Below are positions 54,676 to 63,987 of a stretch of DNA of 64,000 nt, in pieces. The stretch comes from Emcibacter sp. Its GTDB lineage: Bacteria; Pseudomonadota; Alphaproteobacteria; Sphingomonadales; Emcibacteraceae. The position numbers and the translations under genes are program-made. The notes below the pieces were generated by a model. It searched no databases, had not been told where the DNA came from, and saw nothing but the letters and a program-made list of their open reading frames with translations. Position 1 is the stretch's first letter. The number at the start of each line of letters is the position of its first letter. The DNA lies in the NCBI GenBank assembly GCA_021774785.1, contig JAJFIQ010000019.1, forward strand, positions 558,001 through 622,000. The letters are read 5' to 3'.

Positions 54676-55276
54676 TATATTTTCCATTACTGTTACGATG
54701 GGCCAGCAATTTCTTGCTAGGCATAACCAATGGTCTTGTTCTGCGGTTTATTATTCCTGTTGTGGGTTTGGCGTTCGCAACTTTTGTACCCCACTATTCT
54801 GGGCCTTTCATAAAATACATCATTCCGACCCAGACTATGATTTTACCACCAGTTTCAGGTTTCACCCTTTAGAAACCTTAATTAGCACAGTAAACACTCT
54901 TGTCATTATTTTATTATTAGGCATGCCGGTAATGAGCATCATTATTTTTGAATTACTCACTATATGCATTAACTATTTTGTACACACCAACATTAAACTG
55001 CCTGTGAGGGCTGAAAAGATTATGCGCAGTATGTTTGTAACCCCAAACATGCACCGTATTCATCATTCGGCTTATGAATTCCACACTAACAGTAATTATA
55101 GCATCATATTCCCCTATTGGGATTATCTGTGGAATACATATACGCCGGTGGATGCTGTAGATCAGAAGAATATGGCAGTTGGCCTTCTGGATTGCCAAGA
55201 TAAAAAGCATCTCAATATTTTTTGGTTATTGGTTCTGCCGTTTATTCCAAAAAAACAGGAAAGCAGCAATTCATAA
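54676..55276 (+). pseudogene. Decayed sterol desaturase/fatty acid hydroxylase family gene
   Basis: The 3' part (from about 54790) reads in frame as PLFWAFHKIHHSDPDYDFTT, then HTNIKLPVRAEKIMR and MHRIHHSAYEFHTNSNYS, the second and third His boxes of the diiron hydroxylase family. Upstream the frame from 54698 gives nonsense. A different frame (54676-54785) reads LLLRWASNFLLGITNGLVLR, then FIIPVVGLAFATF, the normal family N-terminal region. Between them about 30 residues, including the first His box (HRxxH), are missing, and a frame change occurs near 54779-54791. A TAA precedes the upstream piece. So the gene has lost its start and core metal ligands. Confidence 0.8.
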
Positions 55277-55353
55277 TTATCCCTTTGATCTCTCGTTTGT
55301 TTTCTGCGACACTCGCCGCCAGAAAACAACAACCATCACTCTGGGGATACAGA

Positions 55354-57018
55354 ATGAACAAATCACTGAAAGTTTTATTGGCGGCCGTTTCTGCAACGAC
55401 ACTATTTACAATAACTGGCTGCGAAAAAGCAGAACAAGAAGTGGCAAAGCATTTTACCTGGGCTTCTGAAGCCTCAAAAAGCCGGGCTTCTATCTATACG
55501 GATTATACCCTGACGGCTGATATAAGCCATTTAAGTGACAACCAGAAACAGATGATAAGCCTATTAATTGATGCATCGGTCATCATGGATGACCTCTATT
55601 GGCGGCAGGCATATGGTGATAAGGACAGTTTGCTGTCCTCTATATCCGATGATGATATATTGAGTTTTGTCCAGAAAAATTATGGTCCATGGGATCGACT
55701 GGATGGTGACAAACCTTTTCTGAAAGATGTGGGTGAGAAACCGCTAGGGGCCAACCTATATCCTGCTGATATAACTAAAAAGGAATTTGAGGCCTTCGCC
55801 CACCCTGACAAGATAGGGCTTTATTCCGTATTGCGACGTGATGATGCTGGACAGCTAACCATTATCCCCTATCACGAACTTTACAAGACTGATTTGATTA
55901 AAGCCGCTGACCTGCTTAGGTTTGCAGCTGCTTATGCCGAAAATGAAGAATTCAAAAATTATCTTTTCCTTAGGGCCGATGCTCTTATCAGCGATGATTA
56001 CCAGCCCAGCGATTTTGCCTGGATGGACATGAAAACTAATCCTGTAGAGTTAGTGATTGGGGCCATTGAAACCTATGAAGACCTGCTATATGGCTACCGA
56101 ACCGCTTATGAAGCCTATGTCCTGATCAAAGACCCTGTATGGAGCGAAAGATTAGCAAAATTTGCCGCGGTATTACCGGAACTGCAAAAGGGCCTGCCCG
56201 TTGATGATGCCTATAAGGCGGAAACGCCCGGTACAGATTCCGACCTCAACGCCTATGATGTCATATATTACGGTGGACATTCCAACGCCGGATCAAAGAC
56301 CATAGCCATTAATCTACCCAATGACGAACAGGTCCAACTTAAGAAAGGTACGCGGCGTTTGCAGTTGAAAAATGCCATGCAGGCAAAATTTGACAAAATC
56401 CTTATACCCATTGCCGATGCATTAATAGCACCAGAGCAACGCAAGCATATTACTTTCAATGCCTTCTTCTCCAACACCATGTTCCATGAGGTTTCCCACG
56501 GCCTGGGCATTAAGGAAACATTGACCGGTAAGGGGCCGGTGCGTTTGGCGCTCAAGGATGCCGCTTCTTCTTTTGAAGAAGGGAAAGCTGATATTCTCGG
56601 CCTCTATATGATCAAGAAGCTATATGAAAAAGGGGACATTACAGAAGGTGTGATGATGGATTACTATGTTACTTTTGTGACCAGCATTTTCCGCTCCAGC
56701 CGTTTTGGAGCCTCCTCCGCCCATGGCAAAGCCAATATGGTTCGCTTTAATTATTTTCTGGAAATGGGTGCTTTTGTCAAGAATGATGAAGGTTTTTATG
56801 TGATTAATCAGGATAAATTTGATCTGGCCATGGATAGCCTCGGTAACCTGCTGCTGACCATACAGGGTGACGGCGATTACGAACGTGCCAAAGAACTTAT
56901 GAAAACTATGGGCGTGATGAGCGCAACATTAAAATCTGACCTCGACCGTCTGAAGACAGCAAATATTCCTGTGGACATCAATTTCATTCAGGGTAAACAA
57001 ATTTTAGGTTTGAACTAA
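55354..57018 (+). CDS. Lipoprotein zinc hydrolase, peptidase M49 (dipeptidyl peptidase III)-like
   Basis: A 554-aa protein with a signal peptide and lipobox TITGC (Cys24), so it is anchored in the envelope. The zinc motif is FHEVSHGLG (His378-His382), one residue shorter than the HEXXGH of classic DPP III. The second motif SFEEGKADILGLY (Glu408-Glu409) supplies the third ligand, as in M49. Relatives in bacteria are annotated as Zn-dependent hydrolases of the DPP III family. I chose the ATG at 55354 because it puts the lipobox at the right distance; an earlier ATG at 55222 lies within the decayed hydroxylase gene. nnrU follows after 23 bp. Confidence 0.82.
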   Translation: MNKSLKVLLAAVSATTLFTITGCEKAEQEVAKHFTWASEASKSRASIYTDYTLTADISHLSDNQKQMISLLIDASVIMDDLYWRQAYGDKDSLLSSISDDDILSFVQKNYGPWDRLDGDKPFLKDVGEKPLGANLYPADITKKEFEAFAHPDKIGLYSVLRRDDAGQLTIIPYHELYKTDLIKAADLLRFAAAYAENEEFKNYLFLRADALISDDYQPSDFAWMDMKTNPVELVIGAIETYEDLLYGYRTAYEAYVLIKDPVWSERLAKFAAVLPELQKGLPVDDAYKAETPGTDSDLNAYDVIYYGGHSNAGSKTIAINLPNDEQVQLKKGTRRLQLKNAMQAKFDKILIPIADALIAPEQRKHITFNAFFSNTMFHEVSHGLGIKETLTGKGPVRLALKDAASSFEEGKADILGLYMIKKLYEKGDITEGVMMDYYVTFVTSIFRSSRFGASSAHGKANMVRFNYFLEMGAFVKNDEGFYVINQDKFDLAMDSLGNLLLTIQGDGDYERAKELMKTMGVMSATLKSDLDRLKTANIPVDINFIQGKQILGLN

Positions 57019-57041
57019 TATATTAAAGTAAGGGCGTAACT

Positions 57042-57605
57042 ATGTGTATATATTTAATAATTGGTGTAATATTATTTGGTTTAACACATCTGTATCCAGC
57101 GGTTTCTGTAAACCACAGACGGGCAGTTATCAGAAAAATAGGCGTAGGGCCCTATAAAGGAATATATTCTCTTTTTATCCTTTTTTCGCTATTCATGATT
57201 GTCTATGGCTGGCGAACCAGCCCATCAGTAGAGATGTATAGCCCACCGGAATGGGGGCCTTTTGCAACGCAAATACTAATGTATCCGGTACTATTTCTTT
57301 TCATATCCGCCAGTATTGGGGGCAATATTAAACAGATCATTCGCCACCCGCAGTTAAGCTCAATAACACTCTGGGGACTTGCACACTTGCTGGCCAATGG
57401 TGAAAGCCGCGCAATTGTTCTTTTTGGAACATTTGCGATTTGGTCACTGACCCAAATATCCCTTACCAATCGCCGGGATGGTGCGTGGCAGAAACCAGAA
57501 GAATTGCCCCTCGCCCATGATATCAAGGCCGGTGTTATTGCTCTAGTTGTTTATATAGCATTGTTATATGGCCACAGTTATTTCACGGATATATCACTGA
57601 TATAA
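57042..57605 (+). CDS. NnrU family membrane protein
   Basis: A 187-aa inner-membrane protein with five or six helices. The start IYLIIGVILFGLTHLYPAV, the RRAVIRKIGVGPYKGIYSL loop and the WGLAHLLANGESRAIVLFG segment match the NnrU family. NnrU was first linked to denitrification regulons but is widespread in organisms lacking them, and its function is uncertain. It sits between the M49-like lipoprotein and a DUF6491-like protein; no denitrification genes are present. Confidence 0.9.
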   Translation: MCIYLIIGVILFGLTHLYPAVSVNHRRAVIRKIGVGPYKGIYSLFILFSLFMIVYGWRTSPSVEMYSPPEWGPFATQILMYPVLFLFISASIGGNIKQIIRHPQLSSITLWGLAHLLANGESRAIVLFGTFAIWSLTQISLTNRRDGAWQKPEELPLAHDIKAGVIALVVYIALLYGHSYFTDISLI

Positions 57606-57673
57606 TTCATTCATAACTGGTTCAGCTAGAATTTTCTATAATCATGCCATCGTTAATAACTGGTGAGGTTGTA

Positions 57674-58117
57674 ATGAAAATTCGTACAATAGGCTATCTA
57701 ACATGTTTCATTCTGCTGATTGCAGGAATTACGGCTATTGCGGAAGAAACCAAACCCATAGCCCTGAATGAAAAAGAGTATCAGGCCTTTATTACAGATT
57801 TTGACCGGGCTAAGGACTGTATCTATTCCGGTACAGTTTATAATTGGGAAATATTGGACAATCAGCGGTTCATTTTTTATGTACCAACCAAAAGCAAGCC
57901 CTATTTTATTAAGCTAACCATACCGTCACATGAGCTAAAATATGCCCAACAAATTGGTATCCAATCAACATTTGATGATCGCTTATGTCCTTATGGCGGT
58001 AATGCCCTGTATATTGACGGTACGCGTTACACTATAGAGTCCATAAAAAAGCTGGATAAAACAACCGCAAAACAGCTCATAACTTATATAAAAGAGAAGA
58101 AAAAGGACAACAATTAA
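57674..58117 (+). CDS. DUF6491-like exported protein
   Basis: A 147-aa protein with an N-terminal signal peptide (MKIRTIGYLTCFILLIAGI...AIA). Two Cys (in KDCIYSG and DRLCPYGG) probably form a disulfide. The pattern Cys-Ile, a Trp-x-x-Leu-Asp strand, then YFIKLTIPSHELKYAQ and LCPYGGNALYI resembles DUF6491 proteins of alphaproteobacteria. I chose the ATG at 57674, with GGTGAGG upstream; an in-frame ATG 30 bp earlier is weaker. The function is not known. It converges with the formyltransferase 52 bp away. Confidence 0.72.
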   Translation: MKIRTIGYLTCFILLIAGITAIAEETKPIALNEKEYQAFITDFDRAKDCIYSGTVYNWEILDNQRFIFYVPTKSKPYFIKLTIPSHELKYAQQIGIQSTFDDRLCPYGGNALYIDGTRYTIESIKKLDKTTAKQLITYIKEKKKDNN

Positions 58118-58169
58118 ACAAATTAAATTCCCCTGTGGGCGCAAAGCTTTTCTTATATTTATTTGTTAT

Positions 58170-58925
58170 TTATTTTCCCAACTGCTCAAATAATTTTGAA
58201 ATTTTATTATCATCACTATTAATTCTGTTGATTAGCTTCCTGGCGTTTGTAGGAGATGCTTTTATAGCAAGTCGCAATAGGTCCATCCAATTGACATTAT
58301 TATTGGTTCTTATTTTCTCAATTTCGTCAACAATGGCGAGTTTTGCTCTGATATTCTGGTTTTCTTCATCATATTTATCAAGGTATTCAGCAATTTTGAC
58401 GGACCAGTCATTCAAGTCGTCCGGAAGGTCAGAATTTTGATGATATGATCCAAACCCCCTTTGTATATCAACTTTGTAATCACCATCAAGAATGTGATCT
58501 ATATTATCCATGAAAAGCTTTTCAAGCTCACCTCTTAGCCGAAAATATGTTGTACTAAAGGTATCTTCCCCTTGATCAAAATTAATATATTTTTGATAAC
58601 AAATTGGCCCCGTATCAACACCCTTACTTATTTCATGGATGCTTACACCACTTGGTGTATTATCTATAAATGACCAAAAATTTGGGTCACTTCCCCGATT
58701 ATAAGGTAAATAAGAAAGATGAAGGTTTAGGGCCGGACGTTTCAGGGTTGCTAATGAGGATTCACATAAAATATGTTGATAACCGTAGCTAATCACAAGG
58801 TCATAAGCTGAAAAGTCAGTGACATTCTCCTCGCAGTGTTCAATGTTACTAACACAGGATTTGCCATCTATCATTTTGATAAGATTGGTTTCTTTTTCCC
58901 CATACCCCAAGAATAGAAGTCGCAT
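58170..58925 (-). CDS. Formyltransferase family protein (sugar N-formyltransferase-like)
   Basis: A 251-aa enzyme of the formyl-transferase fold. The catalytic triad pattern is clear: Asn and His in LNLHLSYLPYNRGSDP, and Asp in SKGVDTGPICYQ. These residues transfer a formyl group from N10-formyl-THF to an amine. It lacks the C-terminal domain of methionyl-tRNA formyltransferase, so an amino-sugar nucleotide is the likely acceptor. It is the third gene after glmU and glmS on the minus strand, 34 bp behind glmS, and may be co-transcribed. No aminotransferase for a dideoxy amino sugar is adjacent. Confidence 0.82.
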   Translation of the reverse strand: MRLLFLGYGEKETNLIKMIDGKSCVSNIEHCEENVTDFSAYDLVISYGYQHILCESSLATLKRPALNLHLSYLPYNRGSDPNFWSFIDNTPSGVSIHEISKGVDTGPICYQKYINFDQGEDTFSTTYFRLRGELEKLFMDNIDHILDGDYKVDIQRGFGSYHQNSDLPDDLNDWSVKIAEYLDKYDEENQNIRAKLAIVDEIEKIRTNNNVNWMDLLRLAIKASPTNARKLINRINSDDNKISKLFEQLGK

Positions 58926-58959
58926 GTATTCCCCGCTTATTATTCAATTACCGAATATT

Positions 58960-60786
58960 CTATTCAACCGTTACTGATTTCGCAAGGTTTCTTGGTTGAT
59001 CTACATCTGTACCTTTTGCAATGGCGACATGATATGCCAGTAATTGTACCGGTATGGAATAAAGTATTGGCGTTACAAATTCATCGAGCATTGGCAATGC
59101 AATAGTCGCTATGGCGTCCTGTCCATCGGTCTTGGCACCCCTTTCATCCGTTATGAAAATCACTTTGCCTTTGCGGGCAATAACTTCCTGCATATTAGAC
59201 GCCGTTTTCTCATATAAACGCCCACTTGGGGCAATAACGATAATCGGAACATGTTCATCAATAAGGGCGATAGGTCCATGCTTCATCTCACCCGCCGCAT
59301 AGCCTTCTGCGTGAATATAGGAAATTTCCTTTAATTTAAGCGCCCCTTCCATGGCGATGGGGAATTCCAAACCGCGTGCAAGGTAAATCACATCCCGCGC
59401 TTTCGCCACGTCATCGGCCAAGACTTTAATGGCTTCTTCATGGTTTAATACGTCCGCCATACGTGCAGGCGCCTCGGTAAGAGCAATACAGAGTCTGGCT
59501 TCTTCTGCGGCATCTATTTCACCACGGGCTTTGGCGGTAGCTATGGCGACACAGGCCAGCACAGCAAGCTGGCAGGTGAATGCTTTGGTGGAGGCAACCC
59601 CCACTTCCGGCCCCGCATGGGTATGCAATACAATATCAGATTCACGCTCCATAGAGCTTTGTGACACGTTCAATATACTCAGGATATGCTGCCCCTGTGA
59701 TTTTGCATAACGCAGAGCGGCCAGAGTATCGGCAGTTTCACCGGACTGGGAAATAAAAATAGCCAGGCCATTTTCTGGCATGATGGCTTCCCGATAACGG
59801 AATTCAGATGCAACATCCACTTCCACATTTATCCTGGCCTTTTGCTCTAACCAATATTTTGCTACCTGCCCTGCATAGAATGATGTACCACAGGCAATAA
59901 TCGTAACCCGTTCTACTGTTGACAGATCAAAGGGCATTTCCGGTAATTTGACGTGCCCATGAATGGGGTCAATCAAGGTGCCAAGGGTTTGTCCAACCAC
60001 GGTTGGTTGTTCCTGAATTTCTTTCATCATGAAATGGCGGTAGTTACCCTTGTCAATCATGCCACTCGCTGCGGAAACGGCATTGATCTTGCGATTGACT
60101 TCCTTGTTATCATCATCATAGATACAGGCTGAATTATGTGTTAATTCAACCCTGTCACCCTCTTCCAAATAAGTTATTTTATTGCTAAGGTGAGACAAGG
60201 CAATCGCATCAGAACCAAGATACATTTCACCGTCACCATAGCCCAAAACCAGTGGGCTTCCTTTCCGGGCACCAATGAGCAGGTCATTGTCGCCTTCGAA
60301 TATGATAGCCAAGGCAAATGCTCCATCAAGATGCTTTAATGCCGCTGCTGCGGCCGCTCTCGGTGCCAAACCCTGATCCAGAAAATCAGTAATCAAATGA
60401 ACAATAACTTCGGTATCGGTTTCTGTTTCCAGAATATGACCTTTTCCTGTTAATTCTTCGCGTAATTCTCTAAAATTCTCGATAATGCCATTATGAACAA
60501 CCGCGACCTTTTCTGTTTTATGGGGGTGAGCATTCGCCACAGTTGGTGCACCATGCGTCGCCCAGCGGGTATGTCCGATGCCAATATCACCCACCATTGC
60601 ATCCTTCTGCAATATATTTTCAAGATTAACCAGTTTACCTTGTGCCCGACGACGGGCAAGTTTATTGCCATCATCTAGCGTTGCAATACCCGCAGAATCA
60701 TAACCCCTATATTCCAAACTCCGAAGCCCAGCAAGGATTCGTGGCGTGACGGCCTGTTTACCAATAATTCCAATAATTCCGCACAT
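58960..60786 (-). CDS. glmS: Glutamine-fructose-6-phosphate aminotransferase (isomerizing)
   Basis: A 608-aa enzyme making glucosamine 6-phosphate from fructose 6-phosphate and glutamine. The N-terminal amidotransferase starts MCGIIGIIG with the catalytic Cys2, and GYDSAGIA and GHTRWATHG follow. The second half has two SIS domains (ACGTSFYAGQVAKYW, ISQSGETADTLAAL, GRGLEFPIAMEGALKLKE-type). The end DQPRNLAKSVTVE is the standard C-terminus with the catalytic Lys. It follows glmU by 15 bp, so both are on one transcript. No glmS ribozyme fits in that gap. Confidence 0.97.
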   Translation of the reverse strand: MCGIIGIIGKQAVTPRILAGLRSLEYRGYDSAGIATLDDGNKLARRRAQGKLVNLENILQKDAMVGDIGIGHTRWATHGAPTVANAHPHKTEKVAVVHNGIIENFRELREELTGKGHILETETDTEVIVHLITDFLDQGLAPRAAAAAALKHLDGAFALAIIFEGDNDLLIGARKGSPLVLGYGDGEMYLGSDAIALSHLSNKITYLEEGDRVELTHNSACIYDDDNKEVNRKINAVSAASGMIDKGNYRHFMMKEIQEQPTVVGQTLGTLIDPIHGHVKLPEMPFDLSTVERVTIIACGTSFYAGQVAKYWLEQKARINVEVDVASEFRYREAIMPENGLAIFISQSGETADTLAALRYAKSQGQHILSILNVSQSSMERESDIVLHTHAGPEVGVASTKAFTCQLAVLACVAIATAKARGEIDAAEEARLCIALTEAPARMADVLNHEEAIKVLADDVAKARDVIYLARGLEFPIAMEGALKLKEISYIHAEGYAAGEMKHGPIALIDEHVPIIVIAPSGRLYEKTASNMQEVIARKGKVIFITDERGAKTDGQDAIATIALPMLDEFVTPILYSIPVQLLAYHVAIAKGTDVDQPRNLAKSVTVE

Positions 60787-60801
60787 ATTTTTCCCCTGTA
60801 T

Positions 60802-62142
60802 CTATTTTTTTTCTTGGTTCTTACGAAATGTTGCGGCCCAGCCACCAATTTCTTTTTGTTTGGCCCGTGTCACCACTAGCGCATCACCGGACACGCCACG
60901 GGTCACAACGCTTCCCGCCCCGACAATTGCACCTTCACCTATTTTTACCGGAGCAACCAATGCCGTATTGGACCCGATGAAGGCACCTTTACCAATTTCT
61001 GTTAATGACTTGTTGTAGCCATCATAATTACAGGTGATAGTACCCGCTCCTATATTAGCCTTGGCACCGATAATGGCATCACCGATATAGCTCAGGTGGC
61101 TCACTTTCGCGCTGGCTTCAATAGTTGATTTTTTCACTTCAACAAAATTTCCGATTTTTGCACCGGTGCCAATATCTGCCATTGGTCTAAGCCGTGCATA
61201 TGGACCCACCGTTGCCCCATTACGAATGGTGGCCCCTTCAAAATGACAAAATCCTTTTATGGTCACATTATCTTCAACCACAACATTGGGGGCAAAAATT
61301 ACATTAGGTTCAACAGTCACATCCGTACCTATTATGGTATCATAGCTGAAATATACCGATGATGGATCAAGTAGTGTCACACCGTCATCCATAAATTTTT
61401 GACGTTTTGCGGCTTGAAAAAGTGCCTCGGCCTCGGCCAATTCACTGCGGGAATTAATACCGATAACTTCTGCTTCGCTTGCCACTGATACGGCACAGTC
61501 AAGCCCCTGTGCTTTTGCGATAGCCACTATATCAGTAAGATAAAACTCGCCTGCCGCATTATTATTTTGCAATTGATCCAGCAAATCAAACATTACAGAG
61601 CCATCAACAGCCATTATACCGGAATTACACAGCGTAATTGCTCTTTGCGCTTCACTGGCATCCTTATGCTCAACAATGGCCGTTAAAGACCCCTGCTCAT
61701 CAAGCTCAAGACGGCCGTATGATTTGGTATCCTCAGGTTCAAAGCCCAAAACAACAACGGCTGGCCGGGCAGTTCCCTGCCGTACATTGATCAAATCCTG
61801 TAACGTGGCAACAGATAACATGGGCACATCACCATATAAGACCAACACATTGCCGGAAAAACCGCGCAGTTGATCACTGGTTACCTGCACAGCATGCCCT
61901 GTTCCATGTTGCGGCTCCTGCACTACAATTTCTGCATCATTTCCAACAGATTTCTCGACCTGCTCCTTACCTGCACCAACCACAATTACTCTACGGCTTG
62001 GGGTTAATGCCTCTAATGTATCCATTAAATGGTGCAACATAGGCCGTCCGCCAAGCGGGTGTAAGACCTTATGCAAAGCAGATTTCATGCGGGTTCCCTT
62101 GCCCGCGGCCAGTATAACAACCGCTAATTCTGTTTCAGACAT
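60802..62142 (-). CDS. glmU: Bifunctional UDP-N-acetylglucosamine pyrophosphorylase / glucosamine-1-phosphate N-acetyltransferase
   Basis: A 446-aa enzyme for the last two steps to UDP-GlcNAc. The N-terminal pyrophosphorylase begins VVILAAGKGTRMKSALHKVLHPLGG and has VLYGDVPM. The C-terminal left-handed beta-helix is marked by hexapeptide repeats (GATIRNGATVGPYARLRPMADIG) and ITCNYDGYNK near the acetyl-CoA site. First gene of the glmU-glmS-formyltransferase run; gph is divergent 118 bp away, the conserved alphaproteobacterial layout. Confidence 0.97.
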   Translation of the reverse strand: MSETELAVVILAAGKGTRMKSALHKVLHPLGGRPMLHHLMDTLEALTPSRRVIVVGAGKEQVEKSVGNDAEIVVQEPQHGTGHAVQVTSDQLRGFSGNVLVLYGDVPMLSVATLQDLINVRQGTARPAVVVLGFEPEDTKSYGRLELDEQGSLTAIVEHKDASEAQRAITLCNSGIMAVDGSVMFDLLDQLQNNNAAGEFYLTDIVAIAKAQGLDCAVSVASEAEVIGINSRSELAEAEALFQAAKRQKFMDDGVTLLDPSSVYFSYDTIIGTDVTVEPNVIFAPNVVVEDNVTIKGFCHFEGATIRNGATVGPYARLRPMADIGTGAKIGNFVEVKKSTIEASAKVSHLSYIGDAIIGAKANIGAGTITCNYDGYNKSLTEIGKGAFIGSNTALVAPVKIGEGAIVGAGSVVTRGVSGDALVVTRAKQKEIGGWAATFRKNQEKK

Positions 62143-62260
62143 AGTATTATTTCTCTTTCCCCATTATGAACTTGCTATATAACTCTAATAATCGTTTTTC
62201 AATCAACGTGCCACAATTATACTAATAATATGACAAGATAATTAACAATAAGAGTATTTT

Positions 62261-62941
62261 ATGTCCAACAAGCCCACAGGCATTATTTTTGATCTGGACG
62301 GCACATTAGTTGACAGTGCCCGCGACCTTACCGGAGCACTCAATCATGTATTACGACAGGCTAAAAGACCGGAAATGGAAATTTCCCAGGTTCGCCATAT
62401 GGTTGGGGACGGGGCAAGGGCCTTGATCATTAAAGGATTCTCAGAAACCGGAATATTGCCCGATAAAGATGGAATTGATTTTATCTTGGAGAATTTTCTG
62501 GAATTCTACAGAGAAAATATTGCCGTGCAGACTATCATTTTCCCGGGCGCACTGAAAGTAATTGAAAAATTAGCCCACATGAATATCCCGCTAGGTCTAT
62601 GTACTAATAAGCCTATTAAACTAACCGAAAAATTAATGACTGAAATTGGACTTTCCGAATATTTTACTGCTGTCGTTGGAGGCGATAGTTTTGAATATCG
62701 CAAACCCGACCCGCGTCACTTGACGTCCGCGCTGGATTTGATGAAAAGCCCGTTTGAGAGGGCCATAATGGTTGGTGATTCTAACAATGATATTTTGGCT
62801 GCAAGGGCCGCCAACATACCTGTTATCTGTGTGTCTTTTGGCTATAGTAAAATACCGGTAGCTGACCTAAATCCTGATATAATCATTGATCACTATGCTG
62901 ATTTTTTCAACGCCCTTACGGAAATATCAAAACGGCGGTAA
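62261..62941 (+). CDS. gph: Phosphoglycolate phosphatase (HAD superfamily)
   Basis: A 226-aa HAD phosphatase. The nucleophile motif FDLDGTLVDSA is near residue 10, LCTNKP is motif II, the Lys of motif III is in FEYRKPDP, and motif IV is MVGDSNNDILAA. The helical cap inserts after motif I. It removes phosphate from 2-phosphoglycolate formed during DNA repair or photorespiration-like reactions. It is divergent from glmU. Its 3' end overlaps the nucleotidyltransferase gene by 49 bp tail to tail. Confidence 0.93.
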   Translation: MSNKPTGIIFDLDGTLVDSARDLTGALNHVLRQAKRPEMEISQVRHMVGDGARALIIKGFSETGILPDKDGIDFILENFLEFYRENIAVQTIIFPGALKVIEKLAHMNIPLGLCTNKPIKLTEKLMTEIGLSEYFTAVVGGDSFEYRKPDPRHLTSALDLMKSPFERAIMVGDSNNDILAARAANIPVICVSFGYSKIPVADLNPDIIIDHYADFFNALTEISKRR

Positions 62942-63987
62942 AGCTTTCGTGTCAAATGCGTCGCCAGCATTACTGGTGGCATGCGCAACAAGTGAGAACG
63001 CATATAGAGCCCGTTGGTAGCTAAGTAATCCGATAGTTTTGAACGATTTTCACCAAAAGGAACCATTACCCGAAATATCATCATATCCATTAGCTTTCTA
63101 ATTAATGGTCCCGGTGCAGATTTTTGTGCCCTTATCATAACGTTATCGGGGATATTTGTATTCAGGAAGTATTTGCAATAATGTAAACAATAAAATACGG
63201 GTCTGCTGAAATTCAACTCCTCTGCCCGGTCCATAAAACGTTGCCAAAAGTCAGGGTCCAGGCTGAACTCTTTGATCATGTCACTTTGTTCCAACAAATT
63301 ACGTAAACTTGCTTTTACGGTTCCATCAACAAATTGATGAACGATACTATGAAGCAGCATATCCTCACGACATAATAGATATATATTATCTTCCAATTGT
63401 TCTGCGGCGTTAATAATCGTGTCAATATTTGGGGAAAGCTTATTGGTTACCTGCAATATGGTGTGATGGACATCTACTTCCACCATTCTGTCCGGGTGCA
63501 GAAGTGGTGGTAATTCATGACCCCATTCCCGGTAATATAACTGATCATATTCGCTCATGGTCTGGCTACCATAACCGGCTATAAATAAATGATTTTCCAC
63601 AATATCCAGATTTTTCTTTGCCACGAGAATATCGATATCAACACTGGTCCGGCCAGCGGCACAATTAAGCCCTTTGGCTATATAGGCACTGCCCTTAACA
63701 AGAATGATCTTTTCTTCAAATTCGAATAAAGCGCGTCGGATCCGGTTGACTTCCCACATGATTTTTCGTTGTCCGGATTCGGCTTCAATTTTTGCATTTA
63801 TAAATATTTTTTGAACTTTACTGGGCAGTTTTTCCAATAATCCTAATTCACTGGCATCATTGGCCAATCGACCGCGTAATTTTAACATTTGAGCTTCAAA
63901 TAGAACGCTGTTCCAGCCTTTAATATCAAGGTCCAGCATAGTCACTGGGTTCTTTAATACCTTCAAAAGGAGGTTATTCTTCATCAT
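62893..63987 (-). CDS. Nucleotidyltransferase family protein (PF14907-like)
   Basis: A 364-aa protein of the uncharacterised nucleotidyltransferase family often found in exosortase/PEP-CTERM and polysaccharide loci. The catalytic strand-loop is LVKGSAYIAKGL, with the metal pair in RTSVDIDILV (DxD). A helical half follows with HSIVHQFVDGTVKASLRN, matching the His/Asp/Asn residues of relatives. The start is 13 bp from the right edge, so its operon continues outside. The substrate is unknown. It overlaps gph convergently by 49 bp, longer than usual. Confidence 0.83.
   Translation of the reverse strand: MMKNNLLLKVLKNPVTMLDLDIKGWNSVLFEAQMLKLRGRLANDASELGLLEKLPSKVQKIFINAKIEAESGQRKIMWEVNRIRRALFEFEEKIILVKGSAYIAKGLNCAAGRTSVDIDILVAKKNLDIVENHLFIAGYGSQTMSEYDQLYYREWGHELPPLLHPDRMVEVDVHHTILQVTNKLSPNIDTIINAAEQLEDNIYLLCREDMLLHSIVHQFVDGTVKASLRNLLEQSDMIKEFSLDPDFWQRFMDRAEELNFSRPVFYCLHYCKYFLNTNIPDNVMIRAQKSAPGPLIRKLMDMMIFRVMVPFGENRSKLSDYLATNGLYMRSHLLRMPPVMLATHLTRKLYRRFDISVRALKKSA

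Noticed and set aside
54698-55276. Intact short hydroxylase gene starting at the ATG at 54698
   Set aside because: The first 25 codons are nonsense in this frame, while another frame carries the expected family sequence. The first His box is absent.
55222-55353. N-terminal extension of the M49-like lipoprotein
   Set aside because: It would place the signal peptide and lipobox over 60 residues inside the protein and overlap the decayed hydroxylase. The ATG at 55354 is the natural start.
60787-60801. glmS ribozyme/riboswitch
   Set aside because: The glmU-glmS gap is only 15 bp, too small, and this element is typical of Firmicutes.
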